Part shown: piece after piece, positions 1-9,674 of the stretch
Layout: every line of letters starts with the position of its first letter
How positions within the stretch are numbered: the stretch's first letter is position 1
NCBI GenBank assembly: GCA_036261615.1
Contig: DATAKK010000014.1
Coordinates: 4,340-68,339 of the forward strand
Length of the DNA stretch: 64,000 nt
Direction of reading: 5' to 3'
Origin: JAJYQH01 sp036261615
GTDB lineage: Bacteria; Actinomycetota; Actinomycetes; Propionibacteriales; Propionibacteriaceae
The notes under the pieces: generated by a model
What the model saw: the letters and a program-made list of their open reading frames with translations, nothing else
Told to the model about the DNA's origin: nothing
Databases searched by the model: none
Position numbers and translations under genes: made by a program

Positions 1-165
1 GCCGCCCTCGCCTCCGCGGTGACCGGACAGTCCGCGATCGGCGCCTACCGGATCGAGGTCGACGCCGCGGACAATCCCGGCTGGGTGACGAACGGGGCCC
101 TGGTGCTCGACGACATCACCAACGTCGCCCTGGTCATCGGCTACTCGTTCACGCCGCGCAGCTGA
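1..165 (+). CDS. C-terminus of a TcA-type Tc toxin subunit (5' truncated by window edge)
   Basis: Only the last 54 codons are present, in frame 1, ending with TGA at 163-165. The tail reads DDITNVALVIGYSFTPRS. This resembles the C-terminal end of TcA/TcdA-type subunits, which finish in a beta-strand of the form D-I-x-D-(hydrophobic run)-Y-x-x-R. TcA forms the pentameric receptor-binding and translocation pore of Tc toxins. The next gene, 10 bases downstream on the same strand, is a TcB-TcC fusion, and TcA-TcB-TcC is the usual gene order. The assignment rests on this short tail plus context, so another surface-protein C-terminus cannot be excluded. Confidence 0.6.
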   Translation, partial: AALASAVTGQSAIGAYRIEVDAADNPGWVTNGALVLDDITNVALVIGYSFTPRS

Positions 166-175
166 GGCTTCCATC

Positions 176-3100
176 ATGAGCTTCGACATCGGCTTCGCCA
201 GCCAGGCTCCGTCCCTGCCCACCGGCGGCGGCGTCGGAGGTCTCGGCGAGACCTTCAGCCCCGACCTGTCCACCGGCACCGGCACGCTGTCCGTGCCCAT
301 CGACCTGCCCAACGGTCCCAACGACTCGAGTCCCAAGCTCGTCCTCCGCTACGACTCGGGGACGCCGAACGGCCCCTTCGGGCTCGGCTGGTCGATCCCG
401 ACGCCCCGGCTGCTGCGGAGCACCATGGTCGGCAGACCCCGCTACGACGACACCGACACCCTCGTGCTCGAGGGGTCCGGTCCGCTCGTGCGCGGCTCCG
501 ACGGCGTGCTGCGCCCCCAGGTCGACACCGGAGACTGGACGCTGGCGGCGTCCGGCACCGGCTTCGTGGCCACCGACCGGGCCGGCACCCGGTACCACCT
601 GGGCACCTCGCCCGCCTCGCAGATCACTGGTCTGGCGGGCGGGGCCTGGGCCTGGCTGCTGGACGCCGTCGAGGACAACCTCGGGCTGCTCACCACCTAC
701 TCGTGGCGTGCGGCGGGCGCGCAGCGCTACCTCGACACGATCGCCTGGGGTCCGTTCGAGGTGCGGTTCGGCTACGAGCAACGGCCCGACGTGCTCCGGT
801 GGGGGCGGGGCGGCTTCCTGCTGGTCACCGACCAGCGGTGCACCTCGATCGAACTGCACCTCCCGGCGCAGCCGGCCTCGCTCGTGCGCCGCTGGACCCT
901 CGGCTACTCCGGCGCACCGATCAACGGCGCCTCACTGCTCACGTCGGTGCGGGTCAGCGGCTTCGGGGCCGACGGCAGCAGCCTGGACGCGCCGCCGCTC
1001 GGCTTCGGTTACACCGACGCCGGTGAGCCGACGCTGCTGCGCGTCGACCCCGTGGACGCCGGCGCCGCACCCCCCGCCCTCGGCGGCGGCTCCCGGGTGG
1101 AACTGGTCGACTGGACCGGCACCGGGGCTGCGGACATCCTCGAGATCGACCCCAGCGGACGGGCCCGTGTCTGGCCCAACCGGGCCGGCAGCTTCGGGCG
1201 TCCGATGGACGCCGGCCTGCTCCCCGAACTGGCGGGGGCGGCGTCCCGGTTCGGGCTGGTCGACATCGACGGCGACGGGATCGCCGACATCGTCCGCACC
1301 GATGTCCCGCTGGCCCGCTATCAGCCCCGGACGGCCACCGGCTTCGCCCGGCCCGTGGCCCTGGCCCAGGCCCCGGCCGTGGCGCCCGCGAGCGCGGCGG
1401 TGCGGATCGGGGACTTCGACGGCGACGGGCGCGTCGACCTGCTGTGGAGCAACCGGCGCGCCCTCATGCTCGCCCACCGCGACGCCGAGGGCTCGTGGCT
1501 CGGGGTCCCCGACGTGGTGCCCGGGGAACCCGCGGGGCCTCCCACCGATCTGAGCGACCCGCGGGTGTTCTGCGCCGACATGACCGGTGACGGCACCCCC
1601 GACGTCGTCCGGGTGGACGGGTCGGGGGTGAGCTACTGGCCCTACCTCGGCGCCGGGCTGTTCGGCGACCGGGTCGTCATGGCCGACCCGCCGATGCTCC
1701 CCTACGACTGCGATCCCGCGACCGTGCTGGTCGTCGACGTCGACGGCGACGGGTGCGCCGACGTCCTCCACGTGGCAGGCGGCACCCTCACCTGGTGGCC
1801 CAACCGCAGCGGCTCCGGATTCGAGCCGCCCCGGGTCGTGCGGCACCTGCCCACCGGGGCGATGGCGGCCCTGCGGGTCGCCGACCTCGCCGGACGCGGA
1901 ACCCCTTCGGTCTGCTGGACGGCCACCCTGCCCTCGGGCCGCGGGCGGTGGTTCACCGTCGACCTGCTCGGCGGTCGCCAGGCCGGCCTGCTCTCGCGGA
2001 TCGACAACGGCACGGGCCGCTCCACCGCGATCAGCTGGAGCACCACGACTCTCGAGGCGGAGCGCGACCGAGCGGCGGGGACGCCGTGGCCCACCCGGCT
2101 GCCCGTGGTGCTGCCGGTCGTCTCCGGCGTCACCGTGACCGACGCCGCCTCCGGGGCGGTGAGCGCGACCGAGTACGCCTACCACGAGGGCCGCTACGAC
2201 GGAGTCCTGCGCGAGGTGTGCGGGTTCGGGCGGGTGACCAGCCGCGACCTCGGCGACACCTGGGTCGACACCCTCGTCACCACCCACTGGTTCGAGACCG
2301 GCCTGCTGCCCGACGGCAGCGAGCCGGCCACCCAGGACGACCGGGTGCGGTTCCGGGCCGTTCGGGGACGCCTGCTGCGTCAGGACCGCGCCGCCGACGA
2401 CGGCCACCTGTTCGACCGGTTCGAGCAGCAGTGGCGGGTCGACGACGGCGCCCACCCGGGCACGGTCACCCCACGGCTGGTCGGTTCCACCCGCTCGGTC
2501 TTCGAGGGGCAGGCCCAGCCGGTCAGCCGGATCGTCACCCAGCAGACCGGCTGGACACCGGACGGCAACGTCACGTCGGCCGTCGAGCAGTCCTTCGACG
2601 CCGTGTCCGCGAGCCCGCTGGAGGAACTGCACACCGACACCGAGTACGCCGCCGACCCCTCGGGGCGGTTCCGGCAGCGGATCTCCCGGGTCGTCCAGCA
2701 CGACGGCACGGGGGCCGTCGTCTCCGACCTGCGCACCGACTACGACGGGCTGCCCAACGGTCAGGTGGGCGCCCAGGGGCTGGTGACGCGCCGCACAGCC
2801 CTCGCGATCCCCGACACCCTCGCCGCCGCGGTCTACGGCGCCGAGCTTCCCGACTTCGCGGCCGCCGGCTACACCCGGCCGGCCGGAGCCGACGGGTGGT
2901 GGGTCGAGCTCGCCGGCTACGAGCGCACGGTGGATGCCGCCGGCGTGCACGGGCGGATCACCGGCGCCAACGGAGGCGTGAACACCGTGCTCATGGACCC
3001 CGCGAACTGCTACCCGGTCGAGGTCGTGGACCCCGTCGGCAACCGGCTCACCGCGGAGTTCGACCTCCGCAGCTACCAGGCCACCGCCATGGTCGACCCC

Positions 3101-6061
3101 TCGGGAGCCCGCACCGAGGCCCGGTTCGACGCCCTGGCCCGGCACACCGTCACCATCGAGCCGGGCGACACCGACGCCGAGCCGACGCGGGCCCTCGCCT
3201 ACGACACCGGGTCGTCACCGATCGTCGTCACCGAGACCACGGCGACGACCCCGGGCGGCCCGCGGCGCCGGCAACGCCAGTTCTTCGACGGCACCGGGCG
3301 GATGCTCCAGCAGCGCCTCGCCGACGAGACCGGTGAGATCGTGGCCGACGCCAAGGAGTACGGGGCCCGGGGGCTCACCGTCCGGTCGTACCTCCCGTAC
3401 CGGGCGACCGACCCGGGCTACGCGGCTCCGGCGTCCGGGGTGGCGTTCGTCGAACTGCACTACGACGCCCTGGGCCGGGTCGTGTCGACACGGCAGCCGG
3501 ACGGCCGGCTGGCCACCGTCACCTACCTGCCGGGGATGCTCGAGGAGCGCGACGCCGAGCAGACCCGCACCGACCCCGGCGCGCCGCACGCCGGGGCCCT
3601 CACCCGGCGGTACGTGAGCCCCGCCGGCAAGGTCGAACGCGTCGACCTCGTGGCGGGAGGACGCACCCTCACGACGACGGACCGGCACGACATCAAGGGC
3701 GACATCGTCGAACACGTCGACGCCCTCGGCGCCTCGGTGCGCTTCGACATCGACCTCCTCGGCCGCACGCTGCGGATCAGCCGTCCCGAGGTCACCCAGG
3801 TCGTCGTGCTCGACGCCTCCGGTGACGTCGTCGAGGCGCGCACGGGCAGCTCCAGGGTGTTCCGCTCGTACGACCTGGCCCGTCGTCCGACCTCGGTGCG
3901 CCACGACACGGCCGGTTCGGCGCCGGTTGCGGGCTTCGTCTACCACGATGCCGCGGGCCCGGCGCCCACGGACGCCGGCACGCACACGCTCGGCGGCCGA
4001 CTGGTCCGCATCGACGACGAGAGCGGGTCGACGGTGTTCGACTACGACGAGCGGGGGCGGATCACCACCAAGACGATGACCCCGGCCGGGAACGCCGCGG
4101 TGACGATCGGCCTGGCCTACCGCCCGGACGGCCTGGTGGACCACGTGGCCTATCCCGGAGGCCAGGTCACGACCTACGGCTACAACCTGCTCGGCCAGCT
4201 CACCTCGATCAGTGGGGTCATCGACGCGATCGACTACGACGTGGCCGGGCGTCGCACCCGGGTGGCCAACCACAACGGGACGGTGGAGACCAACGACCAC
4301 GACCCGCTCACCGGGTGGCGCACCGCGTCCACGCTCACCGGACCGGCCGGCACCCTGCGCCAGACGGGCTTCGTCCACGACCGGGTGGGCAACGTCACCG
4401 GCCTCACCAGCCCGGACGCCGCCCTCGCCCGCAGCTACGGCTACGACGACCTCTACCGGCTCGTGTCGGCGTCCGGAGCGGGGAGCACGCTCGCCTACGG
4501 CTACGACGACGGGTTCAACCTCACCTCGGCGGCGTCCGGGGCGTACCACTACGGCGAACACGGCGCGCCCGCCGGTTGCGTCACCAGCGTCGGCGCGGAC
4601 ACCTACGGCTATGACGATCGCGGCCAGATCGTCTCCGCGCCGTGGGGCTCGAACACCTTCGACGCCGAGGGGCGGCTGCGGGTCGTGACCCTGGCCGATG
4701 GCGGCAAGGACGCGTTCACCTACAGCGCGGGCGGCTCGCTCGTGCGGCGGGTGACATCGGCGCCCGGACTGCCGGACCGGGTCGTGCTGAGCCCCGACCC
4801 GCTCATCCGGGTGGAGGACGGCCGGGTCGTCGCGCAGATCAGCGACGGCGACCGGATCGTCGCCCGCGACGACGCGGGAACGCTCTCCTGGCTGCACTAC
4901 GACCATCTCGGCTCCCTCGTCCTGGTGACGGACGCGGCGGGAGCGGAGCAGCTGCGGCTCGCCTACGACCCCTACGGCCAGGTGCTCACCCGCACCGGAC
5001 CGGCAGCGGCGTCCCAAGGGTTCGCGACCGGGCAGGACATCGGCCACGGCCTCGTGCTGCTCGGCGCCCGCTGGTACTCCCCCCGCCTGGGCCGGTTCCT
5101 CTCCCCCGACCCGCTGGTGGGCGACCCCGCCGACCCCGCCGCGTGGAACGCCTACGCCTACTGCCGCGACAACCCGACGAGCTACATCGACCCCTCCGGG
5201 CGCGACTTCTGGAAGATCTTCGCCGCCGTCGTCGCCACGATCGCGATCATCGCCGTCGCCGTCATCGTGACCGTCTGTACCTTCGGAATCGCGACGCCGG
5301 GCACGGTGGCGCTCGCGGTCGGCGGAGTGAGCATCACGTGGGGCGCGGTGTTCGCGGCCACCGTCGTCGGCATCGTCGCCGGCGGAGTGATCGGCGGCAT
5401 CGCGGCCGCCCGGGCCGGCGGGGACGCCGGGGACATCTTCCTCGGCGTGGTCGTCGGCGGCGCGGTCGGCGGGTGGGCCGCCTTCGGCGGGGCCTTCGCC
5501 GGTGTCGCCGTCGGGGGTGCACTCGGCCTGACCAGCGGAACGGTGCTGTGCGGGGCGGTCGTCGGCGGGGTGACGGGCACCATCAACGGCGCCGCCATGG
5601 GCTTCGCCTCCGGTTTCGCCGGCGGCAAGAACAACGGGCTCAAGGACGTCATGCTCAAGGTCCTGGTCGGCGCGATCACCGGCTTGGCCCTCGGTGCCGC
5701 CCTCGGCGCCATCAGCGGGATGGTCGCTCCGAAGACACCGTTCAACCAGGCGATGCAGCAGGCCTCGCAGCCGCCGTCGACGCCGGCCGCGCCGAGTCTC
5801 ACCGGGCCACCCGCCCCGGTGACGAGCGTCGGCGCCGCCGTCGAGAAGACCGCCTCGGAGCTGGCACTGCACTACGCCGGGGCCGCCCTGCCCTACGCCG
5901 GCGCCATCGTGGCACCCGCCGCCGCCAACGCCTGGGTGGCCGCGATCGTCATCGACGTCGGCTCGGCCGCCACCTCGGCGTTCTTCGACGACCTGCAGCA
6001 GTACCTGCGCACCCACAACGTCAACCTCGGCCCCTTCAACTTCATCAAGACCGATTTCTGA
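176..6061 (+). CDS. Tc toxin TcB-TcC fusion protein (SpvB / FG-GAP / TcdB-mid / RHS) with glycine-zipper C-terminal cargo
   Basis: This 1961-residue protein combines the TcB and TcC components, which form the hollow cocoon that encloses and delivers a toxic C-terminal cargo through TcA. Residues 1 to about 290 are an SpvB-type domain (LPTGGGVGGLGETF near the N-terminus). About 305-540 hold at least five FG-GAP/VCBS-like D-x-D-G-D-G repeats of a beta-propeller. About 605-705 match the TcdB middle domain (LLSRIDNGTGRS, YHEGRYDG). About 1000-1640 are RHS/YD repeats (YGYDDLYRL). The RHS core motif (NAYAYCRDNPTSYIDPSG) ends near 1673. The last ~285 residues are the variable cargo. They are not a recognisable enzyme but a long alternation of hydrophobic and Gly-x-x-x-Gly segments, then a Pro-rich linker and a short polar end. 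TcB and TcC are often separate genes; here they are one ORF. Confidence 0.88.
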   Translation: MSFDIGFASQAPSLPTGGGVGGLGETFSPDLSTGTGTLSVPIDLPNGPNDSSPKLVLRYDSGTPNGPFGLGWSIPTPRLLRSTMVGRPRYDDTDTLVLEGSGPLVRGSDGVLRPQVDTGDWTLAASGTGFVATDRAGTRYHLGTSPASQITGLAGGAWAWLLDAVEDNLGLLTTYSWRAAGAQRYLDTIAWGPFEVRFGYEQRPDVLRWGRGGFLLVTDQRCTSIELHLPAQPASLVRRWTLGYSGAPINGASLLTSVRVSGFGADGSSLDAPPLGFGYTDAGEPTLLRVDPVDAGAAPPALGGGSRVELVDWTGTGAADILEIDPSGRARVWPNRAGSFGRPMDAGLLPELAGAASRFGLVDIDGDGIADIVRTDVPLARYQPRTATGFARPVALAQAPAVAPASAAVRIGDFDGDGRVDLLWSNRRALMLAHRDAEGSWLGVPDVVPGEPAGPPTDLSDPRVFCADMTGDGTPDVVRVDGSGVSYWPYLGAGLFGDRVVMADPPMLPYDCDPATVLVVDVDGDGCADVLHVAGGTLTWWPNRSGSGFEPPRVVRHLPTGAMAALRVADLAGRGTPSVCWTATLPSGRGRWFTVDLLGGRQAGLLSRIDNGTGRSTAISWSTTTLEAERDRAAGTPWPTRLPVVLPVVSGVTVTDAASGAVSATEYAYHEGRYDGVLREVCGFGRVTSRDLGDTWVDTLVTTHWFETGLLPDGSEPATQDDRVRFRAVRGRLLRQDRAADDGHLFDRFEQQWRVDDGAHPGTVTPRLVGSTRSVFEGQAQPVSRIVTQQTGWTPDGNVTSAVEQSFDAVSASPLEELHTDTEYAADPSGRFRQRISRVVQHDGTGAVVSDLRTDYDGLPNGQVGAQGLVTRRTALAIPDTLAAAVYGAELPDFAAAGYTRPAGADGWWVELAGYERTVDAAGVHGRITGANGGVNTVLMDPANCYPVEVVDPVGNRLTAEFDLRSYQATAMVDPSGARTEARFDALARHTVTIEPGDTDAEPTRALAYDTGSSPIVVTETTATTPGGPRRRQRQFFDGTGRMLQQRLADETGEIVADAKEYGARGLTVRSYLPYRATDPGYAAPASGVAFVELHYDALGRVVSTRQPDGRLATVTYLPGMLEERDAEQTRTDPGAPHAGALTRRYVSPAGKVERVDLVAGGRTLTTTDRHDIKGDIVEHVDALGASVRFDIDLLGRTLRISRPEVTQVVVLDASGDVVEARTGSSRVFRSYDLARRPTSVRHDTAGSAPVAGFVYHDAAGPAPTDAGTHTLGGRLVRIDDESGSTVFDYDERGRITTKTMTPAGNAAVTIGLAYRPDGLVDHVAYPGGQVTTYGYNLLGQLTSISGVIDAIDYDVAGRRTRVANHNGTVETNDHDPLTGWRTASTLTGPAGTLRQTGFVHDRVGNVTGLTSPDAALARSYGYDDLYRLVSASGAGSTLAYGYDDGFNLTSAASGAYHYGEHGAPAGCVTSVGADTYGYDDRGQIVSAPWGSNTFDAEGRLRVVTLADGGKDAFTYSAGGSLVRRVTSAPGLPDRVVLSPDPLIRVEDGRVVAQISDGDRIVARDDAGTLSWLHYDHLGSLVLVTDAAGAEQLRLAYDPYGQVLTRTGPAAASQGFATGQDIGHGLVLLGARWYSPRLGRFLSPDPLVGDPADPAAWNAYAYCRDNPTSYIDPSGRDFWKIFAAVVATIAIIAVAVIVTVCTFGIATPGTVALAVGGVSITWGAVFAATVVGIVAGGVIGGIAAARAGGDAGDIFLGVVVGGAVGGWAAFGGAFAGVAVGGALGLTSGTVLCGAVVGGVTGTINGAAMGFASGFAGGKNNGLKDVMLKVLVGAITGLALGAALGAISGMVAPKTPFNQAMQQASQPPSTPAAPSLTGPPAPVTSVGAAVEKTASELALHYAGAALPYAGAIVAPAAANAWVAAIVIDVGSAATSAFFDDLQQYLRTHNVNLGPFNFIKTDF

Positions 6062-6090
6062 CACCCCACACCCACCCCAAGGAGACACCC

Positions 6091-8418
6091 ATGCCCGGCT
6101 GGTACATCCACATGGAGACCGCCACGATGGTGGCGAAACGGCTGCAGGCCGCCGACCTGCCACCCGACGCCACCATCACCCCACTCGACGCCAAGGGCCT
6201 CGGCGACCTGGCCCACACCTGGCGCAACTACCTGGCCGCCGGGGCCATCGGCCCGGACATCTTCTTCCTCCTCCCCGACTTCAAGGGCGACAAGGGCAAC
6301 GTCCTGCTCACCGTGACCAACTGGGTGCTCAGCGTGTGGGACACGATCGACAGCGAGTTCGTGTCCAAGTGGGAGACGTGGGCCCAGCCGGCCATCGACG
6401 GGGTCGGCGACGTGCTCAACCAGGACACCGGCGGCGTCCTCGCCCAGCTGGGGCAGGCCCTGCAGGAGCTCTCCTCGGCGATCACCGACGCCGTCATCGA
6501 ACTGCTCACCCAGCTCTACGACTGGTTCGGCCTGCTGACCTCCGGCGTCCCGCAGGGCTACGCCGACTCCGCCTTCTTCTGGTCGGACATGTTCCACTAC
6601 CGCAAGACCTACGAGTTCGCTCAGGCCCTCTACAAGAACGCGACGACCGACCAGCACAAGGCCTTCGCGATCGGCTGGATGAGCCACTGCGCGACCGACG
6701 TCACCGGCCACTCGTTCGTCAACACCAAGGCGGGGGGCCCCTATCGGCTGCACTGGCAGCGCCACCACCTGGTCGAGAACCACATGGACGCCAAGGCCTA
6801 CGACGCGACCCACCACGGCGCCGAGCCGTACGGCGAGCTGGACACCTCGGCGCTGCACTTCCGGCTGGCCTTCCGCAAGGGCCTTCAGGCGCCCTACGTG
6901 GGGGCCGAGGACGCGCCGGCCTACGACTACTTCAGCGGCTTTCCCGCCTACGACACGACCGACTCGGCCGCTGCCGCCAAGCAACGACACGACTTCTTCG
7001 ACCTCGACTCGGCCGACCTGCCGGAGGACCTTTGCAAGCTCATCATCCAGACGATGGAGCAGGTGTACGGGACGAACGACCCGAAGATCCTCAACTGGGA
7101 CCCCGCCCAGTTCTCCGACCTGGACGCCGGCGGCCAGCCGACCGGGCGGCCCAGCGTCCTCGCCATCCAGAACACCTTCAAGCTGCTCTACCTGTACGTG
7201 AAGAAGACCTCGACGAGCGGGTACGCGCCCCGCAAGCCGACAGCTCCGCCGGTGATCAACGACCACACCCCACCGGCGCCCCCCGGCTCGGACAGCGGCG
7301 TCGGAGACGACCCCTCCCGCGGCGGGGATCCCTCCGACGACAGCTTCAACCTCCTCGACCTCTTCCTGGCCCTGCTCGGCTTCCTCGCCTGGCTCGGCGA
7401 ACTCGGGGTGTGGCTCGCGACGCTCCCCGCCGCGGTGCTCGCCGACCTGGCGACCTACCCCTTGCGCGAACTCCTCTACGAGTACGCGGTACTGCCCCTG
7501 TGGAGCCTCTACATCGCCGCCCGCAAGCCCCTGGTCATGCAGGGCTTCCTCGTGCCGAAGGCCGAGGAGATCATGCAGAGCCTGGTCGAACTGGGCGTGA
7601 GCCCGGACGGGCCGCTCGCCGACCTCGCCGCCGCGCTCAACTCGCCGGACGGTTTCGCCACCGCACCGCTGCCGTTCGACGAGAACTCGGGACGGGACCG
7701 GGCCTACCCGCGGGCGATCGTCACCGATCCGCAGAGCGTCGCCGAACAGGTCCTCGGCATCGTGCTGCCCGACCCCTCGTGCGGCAGGCCCGAGGCGCCC
7801 AGCGAATACCTGCGCCCGTGGAAGTACCCGGAGCACGACAACCGGGGCAACACCGTCGGCTGGGAGCCCGGACTCACGTTCGCCGGCCCCTGGACCCAGG
7901 GGCAGGACGCCCGCGTGCTCATGAACCACGTGCCGGGCGACCCGGCGACCCGGGTCGCCTACGAGAAGGCGGCCACGCCCGACGCGACCGACACCGTGTC
8001 GGCGTCCGCCCTGCCCGGCGGGCGCCACCTCGGGGACCCGGTCGACTACGGCACCTACGTCGTGAGCCGGCTGACCCAGGGCGGCAGCATGCCCGACTTC
8101 AACCTGGACGCCGACCGCGGCTACGGCTACCACTGCTGGGACTGGAACCGCTCTGACCAGACCACCGTGCCCAAGGTCACCCCGAAGCAGGACTTCGACG
8201 CGGCGAACTACAGCTTCCCCACCCCCTGCACCGTGCCGGAGGGCTACTGCGCCGACAAGGACTTCGCATGGAGCGGCCCCGCGCGGGCCTACGACCCGAG
8301 CGTGCACCTCGCCGTGCACTACCTCGAGGGTGCCGACCCGGGCTGCGGCACCACGACCAAGGTCACAGCCCAGGAGATCGATCGGGCCGGCATGCCGCCC
8401 CAGGGACAGAAGGGCTGA
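6091..8418 (+). CDS. Zinc-dependent phospholipase C-like protein of the Tc locus
   Basis: This 775-residue protein starts at the ATG after a clear ribosome site (AAGGAG, 6079-6084). The N-terminal third resembles the bacterial zinc-dependent phospholipase C (alpha-toxin / PF00882) fold. The start reads MPGWYIHMETA, supplying the Trp and His expected at the mature end of that family, although no signal peptide precedes it. GAIGPDIFF follows near residue 55, WMSHCATDVTGHSF near 197-209 gives a His-x3-Asp-x3-His metal-site pattern, and RHHLVENH lies near 225. A Pro/Asp-rich linker near 390-415 precedes a hydrophobic stretch (about 420-480) and a C-terminal region I cannot assign. It lies 29 bases after the TcB-TcC fusion on the same strand. 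I infer a co-delivered or accessory lipase toxin; a structural role is also possible. Confidence 0.7.
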   Translation: MPGWYIHMETATMVAKRLQAADLPPDATITPLDAKGLGDLAHTWRNYLAAGAIGPDIFFLLPDFKGDKGNVLLTVTNWVLSVWDTIDSEFVSKWETWAQPAIDGVGDVLNQDTGGVLAQLGQALQELSSAITDAVIELLTQLYDWFGLLTSGVPQGYADSAFFWSDMFHYRKTYEFAQALYKNATTDQHKAFAIGWMSHCATDVTGHSFVNTKAGGPYRLHWQRHHLVENHMDAKAYDATHHGAEPYGELDTSALHFRLAFRKGLQAPYVGAEDAPAYDYFSGFPAYDTTDSAAAAKQRHDFFDLDSADLPEDLCKLIIQTMEQVYGTNDPKILNWDPAQFSDLDAGGQPTGRPSVLAIQNTFKLLYLYVKKTSTSGYAPRKPTAPPVINDHTPPAPPGSDSGVGDDPSRGGDPSDDSFNLLDLFLALLGFLAWLGELGVWLATLPAAVLADLATYPLRELLYEYAVLPLWSLYIAARKPLVMQGFLVPKAEEIMQSLVELGVSPDGPLADLAAALNSPDGFATAPLPFDENSGRDRAYPRAIVTDPQSVAEQVLGIVLPDPSCGRPEAPSEYLRPWKYPEHDNRGNTVGWEPGLTFAGPWTQGQDARVLMNHVPGDPATRVAYEKAATPDATDTVSASALPGGRHLGDPVDYGTYVVSRLTQGGSMPDFNLDADRGYGYHCWDWNRSDQTTVPKVTPKQDFDAANYSFPTPCTVPEGYCADKDFAWSGPARAYDPSVHLAVHYLEGADPGCGTTTKVTAQEIDRAGMPPQGQKG

Positions 8419-8421
8419 CTC

Positions 8422-9624
8422 ATGCCCACCAACGACGAATCGCGCTACGAGCAGGAAACCCATCCCCAGCTCACGCCCGAGCAGGACCAGGCCGAGCGGG
8501 GTGGCGAGCCTCCCGCCGGCCCGGATCCGACCGTCACGCCCGACCCCGCCGACCCGGCCGAGGTGAAGCGGGTGCGGGCGTGGCTGGGAGACAAGGAGCA
8601 CCCGCCGCGCCAGGACGGGCTGTGGCCCTACCTCCTGATCCGGGCCTTCCCCGGGGACACCGGCGTCCGGCAGCCCCCGGTGAACTACTTCTGGGAGTCA
8701 CCCGACATCCGGGTGTACGAGGGCGACGTCCAGGACCCCAGCACCGCGACACCGGTCATCAACCCCACCCCCGGCGTGGCGCACAGCGTCTTCGTCCACG
8801 TGTGGAACCTGGGGCGGCTCGAGGCGGTGGGAGTGACCGTCCGGGCCTGGTGGGCCAATCCGGCCTTCTCCTTCGGCGCGGGCAGCCCCGAGCCGCCGCA
8901 CTACATCGGGGGCACCCGGGTCAATCTCGGCGACCGCACCTCCCCGGACTGCCACGCGCTCGTGCGCATCCAGGGGTTGTGGACGCCGGTCGTCGAGAAC
9001 AGCGGGCACGAGTGCCTGCTGGCGGTGGCCACGCACGTCATGGACCCGGCCTCCGGCGGCTTCACGGCGTCCACCGACCGGCACGTGGCCCAGCACAACC
9101 TCATGCTGGCCGCTCCGAGCGAGGACCTGTCGCCGCTGCTCACCCGGCTGGGGGCCGCCCTCACCCTTGGCTCGGACCTGCAACTGCTGCACGGGGGCGC
9201 CGACGTCGCCCCGATCCTGCTCGCCCACAAGGCCGTGGTCGGACGCGACGTGGTGCTGCCACAGCTCACCGACGTGGTCACCCCCGTCCCTGGCCTCCCG
9301 AACATCGGGCACCTCGGGACCGTGGTGCGCACCCTCGGCGGCCACGCCGTCGTCCCGGGAGCCGCGTCCGTGCGGGCGCTCACCGTTCCGAACTCGCTCA
9401 CCGCGATCAACCGGCCGGGGCTGCTGGGCGGTCGGGTGAGCGTGCAGCCCGCGACGCTGTCGCCGGCCGTGGCCGTGATCCGGGCCCTCAAGGTGCCCGA
9501 TCTCACGGCGGGGTCGATCGCCAAGGCGGTGTCGACGTCGTCGGGCGACGGCAACCTGCTCCGCTTCCAGGAGGTGCGGGGCGGGGTGGTCGTCGGCGGC
9601 TACTCGGTAATCGTGCAGGGCTGA
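8422..9624 (+). CDS. Uncharacterised protein of the Tc locus (possible CARDB-like beta domain)
   Basis: This 400-residue protein begins two bases after the stop of the phospholipase-like gene, so the two are almost certainly cotranscribed. Residues 1-55 are acidic and Pro-rich, probably a disordered leader. Residues about 85-230 look like a beta-sandwich; HSVFVHVWNLGRLEAVGVTV resembles the start of CARDB/immunoglobulin-like modules. Residues 235-400 are rich in Leu, Val, Ala and Gly with repeated Val/Pro turns. No signal peptide, membrane helix or catalytic motif is visible. Position suggests an accessory of the toxin or phospholipase, such as an adaptor or immunity function, but nothing in the sequence shows this. 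Confidence 0.6.
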   Translation: MPTNDESRYEQETHPQLTPEQDQAERGGEPPAGPDPTVTPDPADPAEVKRVRAWLGDKEHPPRQDGLWPYLLIRAFPGDTGVRQPPVNYFWESPDIRVYEGDVQDPSTATPVINPTPGVAHSVFVHVWNLGRLEAVGVTVRAWWANPAFSFGAGSPEPPHYIGGTRVNLGDRTSPDCHALVRIQGLWTPVVENSGHECLLAVATHVMDPASGGFTASTDRHVAQHNLMLAAPSEDLSPLLTRLGAALTLGSDLQLLHGGADVAPILLAHKAVVGRDVVLPQLTDVVTPVPGLPNIGHLGTVVRTLGGHAVVPGAASVRALTVPNSLTAINRPGLLGGRVSVQPATLSPAVAVIRALKVPDLTAGSIAKAVSTSSGDGNLLRFQEVRGGVVVGGYSVIVQG

Positions 9625-9674
9625 GCGACGCGGACGCGCGCCGGGACGGGCAGGGGGTGTGTCAGGCTGAGGCG

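Noticed and set aside
932..3145. Long antisense reading frames (737 residues here; 982 residues at 3215-6163; 902 residues at 5893-8601)
   Set aside because: They lie opposite clear Tc and phospholipase domains and consist of Gly/Arg/Val/Asp-rich low-complexity text, the usual product of reading high-GC genes on the wrong strand.
5334..5522. Arg/Pro-only short frame within the Tc cargo region
   Set aside because: Composition is that of an out-of-frame read of Gly/Ala codons; no start signals.
4642..6090. Upstream extension of the phospholipase-like frame
   Set aside because: The text before the ATG at 6091 is Arg-rich nonsense overlapping the Tc fusion, and a good ribosome site marks 6091.
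1..9624. Prophage or contractile injection system
   Set aside because: No tail, sheath, baseplate, capsid or integrase genes are present; the domains are those of Tc toxins.
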